A stretch of DNA of 11,192 nt from a bacterium. Lineage in GTDB: Bacteria; ARS69. The stretch covers positions 1-11,192 of the forward strand of contig JALGZO010000209.1 in the NCBI GenBank assembly GCA_025774865.1, written 5' to 3'. Below are positions 1 through 6,877 of the stretch, one piece after another. A program made the translations under genes and the position numbers. The number at the start of each line of letters is the position of its first letter. Position 1 is the first letter of the stretch. The notes under the pieces are model-generated. The model made no database searches, was not told the DNA's origin, and saw only the letters and a list, made by a program, of their open reading frames with translations.

Positions 1-771
1 TGCCGGCGCCTCGCCGTCCGAGTGACGTCGAGCAGGAGCGCCCGCGTGTCGATCGATTCCCGCAACCTCGAGAAGTACCTGGGCAAGCCGATCTACGCTG
101 ACGGCCGGGCGGTGCCGGAGGCGAGGATCGGTGCCGTAACGGGCCTGGCCTGGACCGAATTGGGCGGCGTCCTGCTTCCGATCGAGGCGCTACTCATGCC
201 AGGAGAAGGGGACGTCATGCTCACCGGTTTGCTGGGTGAGGTCATGGAGGAGTCCGTCGAGGCCGCGCTTTCGTACGTGCGCTCGCGGTCCGACGAACTG
301 GGAATTCCCAAAGACACCTTTGCCAGCAAGGACATGCACATCCACTTTCCCGAAGGGGCGATTCCGAAGGACGGGCCCTCGGCCGGCATCGCGGTCGCGA
401 CCACGATCGCGTCGTTACTGTCGAACCGCCCGGTACGCAGCGACGTCGCGATGACCGGTGAGATCTCGCTGCAGGGCTGGGTGCTTCCCGTGGGTGGAAT
501 ACGCGAGAAGGTACTCGCGGCGTATCGGGGCGGCATCAAGCGTTTGATCCTGCCCAAGGGCAACGAGAGCGACCTGGCCGAGGTGCCGGGCGAAGTGAGC
601 GGCAAGATGCGTTTTCAATTGGTGGATCACGTCAGCGAGGTTTTCCGGATAGCTCTCGGAAAGAGTCCGGCGCGCAAGACTCGGAAAGCCAAGGCGGGAG
701 GGAACGGGCGCCGCCGAACGCGCGCGAGCGGTTCGGGTCGGCGAAATCGATCGGCACAGTCAGTCGAGTAG
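1..771 (+). CDS. lon: Lon protease (endopeptidase La), C-terminal proteolytic domain, 5' truncated by the window edge
   Basis: ATP-dependent cytoplasmic serine protease that degrades misfolded and regulatory proteins. Only the end of the AAA+ module and the S16 protease domain are present. The frame is open from base 1, so the GTG at 22 is internal, not the start. Counting from that GTG, the Lon signatures are NLEKYLG (25-31 area), GAVTGLAWTELGG (37-49), the catalytic Ser120 in PKDGPSAGI (codon 379-381) and the catalytic Lys163 in GGIREKVLAA (codon 508-510), the Ser-Lys dyad of bacterial Lon. The conserved domain ends near residue 212. A tail of about 37 residues follows, rich in Arg, Lys, Gly and Ser, which typical Lon lacks. 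The stop overlaps the stop of the convergent peptidase gene by 12 bp. Identity is very secure; the tail's function is unknown. Confidence 0.97.
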   Translation, partial: CRRLAVRVTSSRSARVSIDSRNLEKYLGKPIYADGRAVPEARIGAVTGLAWTELGGVLLPIEALLMPGEGDVMLTGLLGEVMEESVEAALSYVRSRSDELGIPKDTFASKDMHIHFPEGAIPKDGPSAGIAVATTIASLLSNRPVRSDVAMTGEISLQGWVLPVGGIREKVLAAYRGGIKRLILPKGNESDLAEVPGEVSGKMRFQLVDHVSEVFRIALGKSPARKTRKAKAGGNGRRRTRASGSGRRNRSAQSVE

Positions 772-2478
772 TTCCTTCGGTACGGGCCCGTATCGAGGAC
801 GCCAGAGAAGAAGCCGAACGTCCGGGTCCAGCGTCACGTCGATGGCTCTTCCGGGCGTTTCGAACTCGACTCGAGTTTCACGGTTTCCGACCGCGACCAG
901 CTCGCGCAACCGCTGTCCGTCGCGGGTCACGATCTCGACCTCGACATCCAGAGCGTACGGTTCTCCCGCCTGCCGTTGCGTCAAGACCACCTCGACGGCG
1001 GCCCCGCGATCGATCGCCCACCAGTCCAGATCGATCACCGGCGCGCCGGTCCGGTCGAGCCACTGGGAGAGAAACGCCTCGAGTGACGCGTCGTCGGGCC
1101 GGGCCTTCACGAACGCGGCGCGCACGTCTCCGAGGGAGATCTCCCGGCTTTCGAAGTCACGCGTGAATCCGCGCAAGGTGGAGAAGAAGACCTCGTCACC
1201 GACCCGGCGCCGCAGCATGTGATAGAACCAGTGCCCCTTCGAGTCCGAGAGGTTGTGATCCCAGTGGTCCTGCGCCAGTTCGGATAGCGGCTTGTCGCCG
1301 CCCTCGCGGATGATCCCGAAGTAGCCGACCGCGCACTGCCAGCCGCTGTAGCCCTCGCGGGAGTACTCGAGAAACTCGGTCGCCGCTCTTTGCCCCTCGA
1401 TGGACTCGATGGCCACCACCGCGCCGTACTGCGCCAGCGACTCGGAGCAGAGCGACGCCCCGGGGCCGGTCGTGCTAACGAGGTTTCCCCACCAGCCGTG
1501 CGCGGCCTCGTGCGCGAACAGCGGGACGTTGCCTCCGTCGACGTCGAACGCGGAGGACCGCGCCATGATGAATCCTTGCTCGGAGGAAGCGTACCAATCG
1601 ACGGACTCTTCAGGGAGCTCTACGATCGCGTAGCTGGGGTAGGGATACGGTCCGAAGCGCTCTTCCATCGCGGCCAGCGCGGCCGCCAGGGTCTTCGCCT
1701 GGTTCGAAGCGCTCTCCGCCTTCGGGGAAAGCAGATGAACGCCGATCTCCCGGTCGCCGAAGATCTCGTAGCCGGCCCGAAACGGGCCGGCCACCCAGGA
1801 CCGCGCGACCGGAGCTTCCGTCGTCCAGGTCTCTACCGACCCGTCGGCGGACTCCGTCCGTTCGGTGCGAGCTCCGTTCGTGACGGAGCTCCAACGAGTC
1901 GGCAGGCGCAGCGTCGTGGTGCCCGGCACGTTCAGCTTCTCCGCGGCGATGGGATCCTCTCCGGCGACGATCGGGACGGGGTACCAGGCCTCGACCCATG
2001 AGGTGAGCGCGATCCCACCGCCGAACACGGCTTGCGGCGCCTCTCCGATCCGGTCCATTCCGAAATCGATCACGAGTCGGTCGCCCGCGGACAGCGGTTC
2101 ATTCACACGTAGGGCGGCCAACCGAGCGTGAGCGGCATGCTCATGCGGCGTCGTCCGGTCGACCGCGGCGTCCGCGTATCCGCGCGCGCGAACTTCCCGG
2201 AACTCGAAGACGGTTTCGCGATTGTTCACAGCGAGCGTGGGACCCAGCGAAGTGGCCGCCTCCAACTTCAACCATGCGGTGCCGCTCACCGCCACGCTCT
2301 CGCCTTCATCTCCGACCGTGATGTCGAGGTCTAGCCGCTCGAGCACCCACCCCGTGCCGGCGTTGGTGGCATCGGCGGGAGAAGCGGTGGGGATCGAGGG
2401 CGTCCCGAGCAGGAGCACCGTCGCCGCAATCCAGGGCCGGAAGTCGCGGCGGGAGAGTGCCGGCCAGCCGAAGCTCAT
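760..2478 (-). CDS. Exported M1-family (gluzincin) zinc metallopeptidase-like protein with Tat-type signal
   Basis: 572 residues. The zinc site is clear: HEAAHGWWG at residues 323-331, then SESLAQY with Glu346 nineteen residues after the second His, the HExxH-(18)-E spacing of M1 aminopeptidases. A degenerate GxMEN-like segment (SSEQGFIMA, about 298-306) precedes it. In the segment corresponding to YxKG of M1 enzymes the sequence is SDSKGHWFYHML, so the usual transition-state Tyr is Asp. The N-terminus reads SRRDF followed by a hydrophobic stretch and an ADA-type cleavage site, suggesting twin-arginine export as a folded metalloenzyme to the periplasm or surface. The ATG at 2478 is chosen because GGAGGAGG lies 5 nt upstream; a longer TTG start at 2502 would translate the ribosome-binding site. 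It is divergent from the lipoprotein/two-component operon, 134 bp away. It is probably a peptidase; aminopeptidase specificity is uncertain. Confidence 0.9.
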   Translation of the reverse strand: MSFGWPALSRRDFRPWIAATVLLLGTPSIPTASPADATNAGTGWVLERLDLDITVGDEGESVAVSGTAWLKLEAATSLGPTLAVNNRETVFEFREVRARGYADAAVDRTTPHEHAAHARLAALRVNEPLSAGDRLVIDFGMDRIGEAPQAVFGGGIALTSWVEAWYPVPIVAGEDPIAAEKLNVPGTTTLRLPTRWSSVTNGARTERTESADGSVETWTTEAPVARSWVAGPFRAGYEIFGDREIGVHLLSPKAESASNQAKTLAAALAAMEERFGPYPYPSYAIVELPEESVDWYASSEQGFIMARSSAFDVDGGNVPLFAHEAAHGWWGNLVSTTGPGASLCSESLAQYGAVVAIESIEGQRAATEFLEYSREGYSGWQCAVGYFGIIREGGDKPLSELAQDHWDHNLSDSKGHWFYHMLRRRVGDEVFFSTLRGFTRDFESREISLGDVRAAFVKARPDDASLEAFLSQWLDRTGAPVIDLDWWAIDRGAAVEVVLTQRQAGEPYALDVEVEIVTRDGQRLRELVAVGNRETRVEFETPGRAIDVTLDPDVRLLLWRPRYGPVPKELLD

Positions 2479-2523
2479 CGTTTCCTCCTCCTCCAGGCGC
2501 AAGCCCTCGTTCGTCGCAGCTAC

Positions 2524-2555
2524 GCCATACTTCTACAACATTCCCACGGTACCGT
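2524..2555 (+). promoter_or_regulatory. Candidate response-regulator operator and promoter of the lipoprotein-RR-HK operon
   Basis: ACTTCTACAACATTC lies at 2529-2543, with TTC half-sites at 2531 and 2541 (10-bp period). A weak -10-like TACCGT follows at 2550-2555. The same arrangement, with the TA at identical distance, recurs before the Spy-like gene; the two 32-bp stretches match at 21 positions. OmpR/PhoB-family regulators usually bind tandem half-sites with a 10-11 bp period next to a weak promoter. Autoregulation is inferred. Confidence 0.55.
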
Positions 2556-2612
2556 ATCCCCGAGGCACGGACGCGGCACGGTGCTCTGCGAAGTGTCGGA
2601 GGAGGAGCTTCG

Positions 2613-3395
2613 ATGATCTCCCGGCGAATCGGACCCCCCACGATCGAGCGTCTCGCGTACGTGGCGGCGCTGTTGACTCTCCTTCACACGGCCGGGTGCG
2701 GCGGCTTACGGGTCCAGGCCGGCTGGCGTACCGAGCCCCTCCACCCGGACGGCACGATCTCGTCCTGGGCCGGAGTCGAGCCCGAGGAAGAGGATGGGCT
2801 GCAGCTCTGGGCGGTCAACGACACGGAGCACATCTACCTGCGTCTCTCGCCGGAGAATCCCCGCGGCCAGCTTCAGCTTCTTCGTGGCGTGACCGTCTGG
2901 ATCGGCAATGAAGAGGAGCGCGAGCTCGGGCTTCACCTAGCCGTGCCGCGCGAGGCTTTGCCGGAGCCTCCCGCCGGTGCGATTCGCGAGATCGAGGTTC
3001 TTGCGCCGTCCGGCATGCTCCGCGAGACGCTTGCGCTTCCGGCGGACGACGGTTTCGACTTGCGCCTCGAAAGGACGGACGTCCTCTCGCTGGTGGTGCG
3101 CATTCCCCTGAACGGGACCGGCACCGATGCGCTCGCCGTCGCGGCCCGACCCGGAGACGTGATCGGATTCGGCGTCGAAACCGATGAGCTCGACGATGGG
3201 ATGTTCACTCGGGGGGAGCGGGGCGGGTCTGGCGGGCCTCGTGGCGGTCCGGATGGCTCCCCGCGCGGCCGGCGCGGGGGAGGCTTCGGGCGTGGCGGAC
3301 CCCAGGGTCCGGATCCCATCGACATCCGGGCGACCCTCGAACTCGCCTCGCCCGTCGACGACGTCGTTGGGAAGGGTGACAATGAGGCGTCATGA
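2613..3395 (+). CDS. Envelope lipoprotein with CBM9/DOMON-like domain and Gly/Arg-rich C-terminal segment, first gene of a two-component operon
   Basis: 260 residues. The ATG at 2613 has GGAGGAG 5 nt upstream and begins a lipoprotein signal: a hydrophobic core (about 15-25) ending in the lipobox TAGC with Cys29. The mature part resembles the carbohydrate-binding family 9/DOMON-like beta sandwich, with a DGTISSW segment (about 47-53) followed by LQLWAVNDTEHIYLRL (about 64-79). That fold assignment is by pattern only. Residues 200-232 form a Gly/Arg/Pro-rich low-complexity stretch (positions 3210-3308), followed by a short beta-like end. The stop overlaps the response-regulator start as ATGA, implying translational coupling. 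In context it is likely an envelope input or accessory protein of the two-component system. It could bind a ligand or surface glycan, or simply be a regulon member; no catalytic motif is visible. Confidence 0.85.
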   Translation: MISRRIGPPTIERLAYVAALLTLLHTAGCGGLRVQAGWRTEPLHPDGTISSWAGVEPEEEDGLQLWAVNDTEHIYLRLSPENPRGQLQLLRGVTVWIGNEEERELGLHLAVPREALPEPPAGAIREIEVLAPSGMLRETLALPADDGFDLRLERTDVLSLVVRIPLNGTGTDALAVAARPGDVIGFGVETDELDDGMFTRGERGGSGGPRGGPDGSPRGRRGGGFGRGGPQGPDPIDIRATLELASPVDDVVGKGDNEAS

Positions 3396-4075
3396 GACCA
3401 TCCATTCTCGTGGTCGAGGACGATCGAAGGATCGCGGAGCTCGTGGCGAAGAACCTCGAGGCGGCCGGCTACGCGTGCCGGCAAGTACACCACAGTCGCG
3501 AGGTCGCGGCCCTCGTGGAGAGTCTGCAACCGTCGCTGATCGTTCTCGACATCATGCTTCCGGGGATCGACGGACTGGAGCTCACGCGGACGATTCGCCG
3601 AACATCGGAGATCCCGATCCTGATGCTGACGGCGCGCTCCGCCGAGAGCGACAAGATCCTGGGCTTCGAGCTCGGCGCCGACGATTACCTCACGAAGCCG
3701 TTCAGCACCCGGGAGCTCGTCGCTCGGGTTCGGGCCCTACTACGTCGCTCGTCGGGAACGGTTCGAAGCGACGCCCTGACTCGCGGCGAACTGGAGATCG
3801 ACCCTGCGCGACGTGAAGTCCGCCGGAGCGGCGAGACCGTGCCTCTCACTACGCTCGAGTTCGATCTTCTTCACTTCCTGGCGCAGCATCCGGGGCGCGT
3901 GTACAGCCGCGAGGCATTGATGGAGCACGTTTGGGGAGAGAACCGGGTCGTGGACGACCGTTCGATCGACAGCCTCATCAGCCGTCTGCGAAGAAAGCTC
4001 GAGTTCGATCCGGCTCGACCCGTCTACGTGACCACCGTGTGGGGTGCGGGGTACCGGTTCTCCGAGTCTTCCTGA
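3392..4075 (+). CDS. OmpR/PhoB-family (CpxR-like) response regulator
   Basis: 227 residues, a full-length two-domain regulator. The receiver domain (1-118) has the acidic pair Asp10/Asp11, phospho-acceptor Asp53 in VLDIMLPG, Thr80 in MLTAR and Lys102 in LTKPF. The winged-helix DNA-binding domain (about 128-225) ends with the typical transactivation loop and recognition helix (DDRSIDSLISRLRRKLE) and the C-terminal hairpin VYVTTVWGAGYRF. The start ATG overlaps the lipoprotein stop (ATGA), with GAGG 4 nt upstream. The kinase begins 22 nt after its stop. It probably activates its own operon and the Spy-like gene through the shared motif at 2529 and 5626. The OmpR/PhoB class is certain; the CpxR comparison rests on the Spy/CpxP-like partner. 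Confidence 0.96.
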   Translation: MRPSILVVEDDRRIAELVAKNLEAAGYACRQVHHSREVAALVESLQPSLIVLDIMLPGIDGLELTRTIRRTSEIPILMLTARSAESDKILGFELGADDYLTKPFSTRELVARVRALLRRSSGTVRSDALTRGELEIDPARREVRRSGETVPLTTLEFDLLHFLAQHPGRVYSREALMEHVWGENRVVDDRSIDSLISRLRRKLEFDPARPVYVTTVWGAGYRFSESS

Positions 4076-4097
4076 TGGTCCCGGCGGAGGAATCCCG

Positions 4098-5594
4098 ATG
4101 AGGCGGCTCCTTGCACCGAGTCTCTTTTGGACCTTCGCAGGTGCTTTTCTCCTCGTGCTGGTGACGGCCACGCTACTGCAGGGGCTGATCATCTTCATCG
4201 TCGTAGAGCCGATCGGGGCGCGGTTTGCGGCGGGGCGCGCGGACGACGTTGCCCGCGACGTGGCCGGGGCTCTGGGTGAGCTCGAAGAGGCGACCGAGAT
4301 GGCGGTCGCCGGTGTTCTCCGTGAGCACCGGCCCGATCTTCGAAGCCTGGTCGTTGTGTTTCTTCCCGAGAACGGACCCCCGATCTTCGATCGCCCCATG
4401 CCGCCTCGGGCCTTTGCGGACATGGGTCTGGTACCCCTTCTCGGAGCGGACTCGGCGCGTGTACGAGCGTTCCCCGGTCCTCGGTCCGGTCATCGCCCGC
4501 CCCGGGAGGGGGGCCGTGGTGGGCCGCCCCGATTCGACGAGGAAGATCGACTCCGCGGGCGTTCCGAAGTTCTCGCGCGCTATCCGGTCAGCGCACGATC
4601 CGGGCTGCGAGGCGAGGTGGTGGTGACTGGGCGTCGTCACCCCTCCCGACTCTGGCCTGAGCACACGCCGCGCCCCATCCTCGTCTTCTTGCCGGTGGCG
4701 ATCGCTTTGGCCGCGGCCGGCGGTCTCTTGCTGTTTCGTGTTCTTCTGCGGAGGCTGCGTGCCCTGGAGGAGCTCGCGGGACGGGTCGCCCGGGGAGATC
4801 TTGCGGCACGCGTCGTTGATCCGGGAAGTGACGAGATCGGCCGGCTGGGGCGCAGCTTGAACCTCATGACCGAGAGTCTCTCGGACGCGCGGGATCGAAT
4901 CGAGACCCAGGACGCGCAGAGACGCCGCCTTCTCGCGGACGTCTCGCACGAGCTCGCGACTCCGCTGACGTCCATTCGCGGCTACGCGGAGACCCTTCTG
5001 GACCCGGGCGTTCCGAAGTCCGAGAGCGAGCGGACGGAATACCTCGAAAACGTTCTCGACGAATCGAATCGAATGGATCTTCTCATCCAGGATCTCTTCG
5101 AGCTCACCCGACTCGAAGCGGGCGCAGAGCGGCTCGAGCTCGAGCGTCTGGACTGGTCCGCACTCTGCCGCCGGATCGTGGAGCGTTTCGCGGCGCGCGC
5201 GAAGGACGCGGCGATCACGATCTCGTGGCGCGGCGTCGACCGCGCTGCCTGGGTGAACGCCGACGGAAGGCGTCTCGAGCAAGTGCTGGAGAATCTGCTG
5301 TTGAACGCGCTGCGCTATGTGCCTCGAGGTGGCGTCGTGGAGGTGTCGGTGGAGGATGCCGCCGCGGGCCACGTTCTTCGGGTGGAGGACGACGGGCCCG
5401 GCATCCCCGAGGATGATCTTCCGCACGTGTTCGATCGCTTTTACCGGGCCGACCCGTCCCGGACCGATGGCGGATCGGGGCTCGGGCTCGCGATCGTCAA
5501 GGAGATCGTCGCGCGCCACGGTGGACGCATCTTTGCCGCCAACCAGGAGGGTGGTGGGGCCGCGTTCCAGGTCGAGCTGCCTGCGGTCCCGTGA
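4098..5594 (+). CDS. Sensor histidine kinase (CpxA/BaeS-like architecture)
   Basis: 498 residues. The ATG at 4098 is chosen because GGAGGA lies 6 nt upstream and membrane segment 1 follows directly. Order: TM1 (about 9-36), periplasmic sensor region (about 37-192), TM2 (about 193-217), HAMP (about 218-266), dimerisation/phosphoacceptor domain with His284 in SHELATPLTSIRGYAE, and an ATPase domain with N box VLENLLLNALRY, G1 box VEDDGPGIP, F box FDRFYRAD and G2 box GGSGLGLAIVKEI. It senses an envelope signal and phosphorylates the upstream regulator. The periplasmic region contains an Arg/Gly/Pro-rich segment (about 126-146, positions 4473-4535) resembling those in both flanking lipoproteins. 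The third gene of the operon, 22 nt behind the regulator. The ligand is unknown. Confidence 0.96.
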   Translation: MRRLLAPSLFWTFAGAFLLVLVTATLLQGLIIFIVVEPIGARFAAGRADDVARDVAGALGELEEATEMAVAGVLREHRPDLRSLVVVFLPENGPPIFDRPMPPRAFADMGLVPLLGADSARVRAFPGPRSGHRPPREGGRGGPPRFDEEDRLRGRSEVLARYPVSARSGLRGEVVVTGRRHPSRLWPEHTPRPILVFLPVAIALAAAGGLLLFRVLLRRLRALEELAGRVARGDLAARVVDPGSDEIGRLGRSLNLMTESLSDARDRIETQDAQRRRLLADVSHELATPLTSIRGYAETLLDPGVPKSESERTEYLENVLDESNRMDLLIQDLFELTRLEAGAERLELERLDWSALCRRIVERFAARAKDAAITISWRGVDRAAWVNADGRRLEQVLENLLLNALRYVPRGGVVEVSVEDAAAGHVLRVEDDGPGIPEDDLPHVFDRFYRADPSRTDGGSGLGLAIVKEIVARHGGRIFAANQEGGGAAFQVELPAVP

Positions 5595-5620
5595 TCGTCG
5601 CCCCGCATTCCCCAGTCTCT

Positions 5621-5652
5621 GCCGAACTTCTGCCACATTCTCCGACTAGTGT
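5621..5652 (+). promoter_or_regulatory. Candidate response-regulator operator and promoter of the Spy-like gene
   Basis: ACTTCTGCCACATTC lies at 5626-5640, preceded by GCC and followed, seven bases after the last C, by TAGTGT (5647-5652). It matches the element at 2524-2555 at 21 of 32 aligned positions, including 13 of the 15 core bases, with identical internal spacing. It includes a clear 10-bp direct repeat of TTCT (5628 and 5638). It lies in the 96-bp gap between kinase and Spy-like gene, giving that gene its own promoter. Confidence 0.55.
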
Positions 5653-5690
5653 GGAGGCGTCGGCAGGAACGAACGGCGAAAGGAGAAGTC

Positions 5691-6812
5691 ATGGAAACGA
5701 TGCCGGCGCGGGGTGCCCTACGCTACCGCGCCCTCGCAACGACGGCAGCTCTGGGATTCCTGGTGTTCGCAGCCACGGGCTGTCTCGACGAAAGCCGGAA
5801 CCTGGATCTGGGGGCGGACCCGGCCTCGGCTGCCAACGCGAATGGAGAAGCTTGGGTCGAGGCTTGGGACTCGATCGCGCCCCCGGCCGTTCCCACGATC
5901 GACGAGCTCGAGGGCGCGCTCGGTCTCAGCGATGCGCAGGTGGCGGTCGTGGGGGATGCGCTGGAAACGTGGCGGTCCAAAATGGACGAGAAGCGCTCGG
6001 GACGCGGCCGTCGAGGAGCGGGAGACCGCGGGGATCGCCCGGGACACGGGGTGCCGGGTGGGTTTGGAGACTTCGAGCCTCCGCTACTCGGTTTTCTGGA
6101 GGCCGTGGTGCCCGTGCTCGAATCCACGCAAGTTACTGCACTCGCCGATCTTCTGGAGGAGAAGCGCGAGGACGCGCGGCCTTCGTTCGGATCGGGGGGC
6201 GGGCGGCCGCGGCGCGGAGGCCGAGGGGGCGGACCACTGGGTTTCGTCCCTCGTGACGTGGTCGCCGCGCTCGACCTGTCGGACCAGCAGCGCGACGAGC
6301 TTATCGAAGCTCTTCGCGGGAGCTTCGAGACGTTTCACGAGCTCCGGCAATCGTTCGCGGGAGGTGAGATCACGGCCGAGGAGCTTCGTGATCAGGCCAA
6401 GGAAACGCGCGAAGCTCTCGAGGAACGCGTGGCCGAGATCCTCAGCACGACCCAGTTCGATGCGCTCACGAAAGCGCTTGCGGAACATCGGGCGGAAATC
6501 GCGCAGCGCCGCCTCGACCATCTCGGGGAAGGGATCGACCGACGTGTGAGCTTCCTCGCCACCGTGCTCGAGCTCTCGGACGCGCAGAGGATCGAGGTCG
6601 AAAGCGCACTCGAGGCTTCCGTGGCCGAGCGGCGCGCGATCCTCGAAGGGCTGCGCGACGGAACGATCGAGATCGAGGAAGCCCTCTACCGCGGTTATCT
6701 GATCGCAGAGGCAGCGGCGGAAACGATTCGATCGGTCCTCACCGCGGAGCAGGCTTCGGTGTTCGACGACCTTCGTCGGCTCTTGCCGGGACACGGTCAC
6801 AAGGGTGTCTAG
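5691..6812 (+). CDS. Lipoprotein of three tandem Spy/CpxP-like (LxxxQ) units
   Basis: 373 residues. The ATG at 5691 has AGGAGA 4 nt upstream. The lipoprotein signal ends in the lipobox ATGC (Cys31), so it is membrane-anchored, unlike soluble Spy and CpxP. The mature part is predicted largely helical and holds six LxxxQ motifs in alternating pairs: LSDAQ 79, LESTQ 143, LSDQQ 196, LSTTQ 251, LSDAQ 295 and LTAEQ 350. Spy/CpxP proteins have one pair of LTxxQ motifs per roughly 140-residue chain, so this looks like a triplication. Flanking residues also align between units (for example VAEILSTTQFDALTKAL with IRSVLTAEQASVFDDL). Gly/Arg-rich linkers lie at about 103-126 and 168-183. Likely role: periplasmic chaperone or metal/stress-responsive negative regulator of the adjacent kinase. 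Family assignment is good; function is inferred from family and position. Confidence 0.88.
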   Translation: METMPARGALRYRALATTAALGFLVFAATGCLDESRNLDLGADPASAANANGEAWVEAWDSIAPPAVPTIDELEGALGLSDAQVAVVGDALETWRSKMDEKRSGRGRRGAGDRGDRPGHGVPGGFGDFEPPLLGFLEAVVPVLESTQVTALADLLEEKREDARPSFGSGGGRPRRGGRGGGPLGFVPRDVVAALDLSDQQRDELIEALRGSFETFHELRQSFAGGEITAEELRDQAKETREALEERVAEILSTTQFDALTKALAEHRAEIAQRRLDHLGEGIDRRVSFLATVLELSDAQRIEVESALEASVAERRAILEGLRDGTIEIEEALYRGYLIAEAAAETIRSVLTAEQASVFDDLRRLLPGHGHKGV

Positions 6813-6818
6813 TGGTGG

Positions 6819-6848
6819 CCCCCGCGCGGGCAAGGTCCCGCGCGGGGG
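6819..6848. terminator. Strong GC hairpin, probable bidirectional transcription end
   Basis: CCCCCGCGCGGG (6819-6830), a 6-nt loop CAAGGT, then the exact complement (6837-6848): 12 perfect base pairs, starting 7 nt after the Spy-like stop codon. Neither side has a T-tract, so it is not a classical intrinsic terminator. Placement between convergent reading frames supports a role as transcript end or 3' stabiliser. Confidence 0.65.
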
Positions 6849-6877
6849 TGTCCAGATCCAGTCCAAGATGGCGGTGA

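Noticed and set aside
1390-2001. A 203-codon plus-strand frame across the M1-like peptidase
   Set aside because: Shadow of the peptidase gene on the opposite strand; no ribosome-binding site or motif.
4173-5636. A 487-codon open frame on the minus strand opposite the histidine kinase
   Set aside because: The kinase frame has every expected motif. The antisense frame has no recognisable domain or ribosome-binding site and is the normal by-product of GC-rich codon use.
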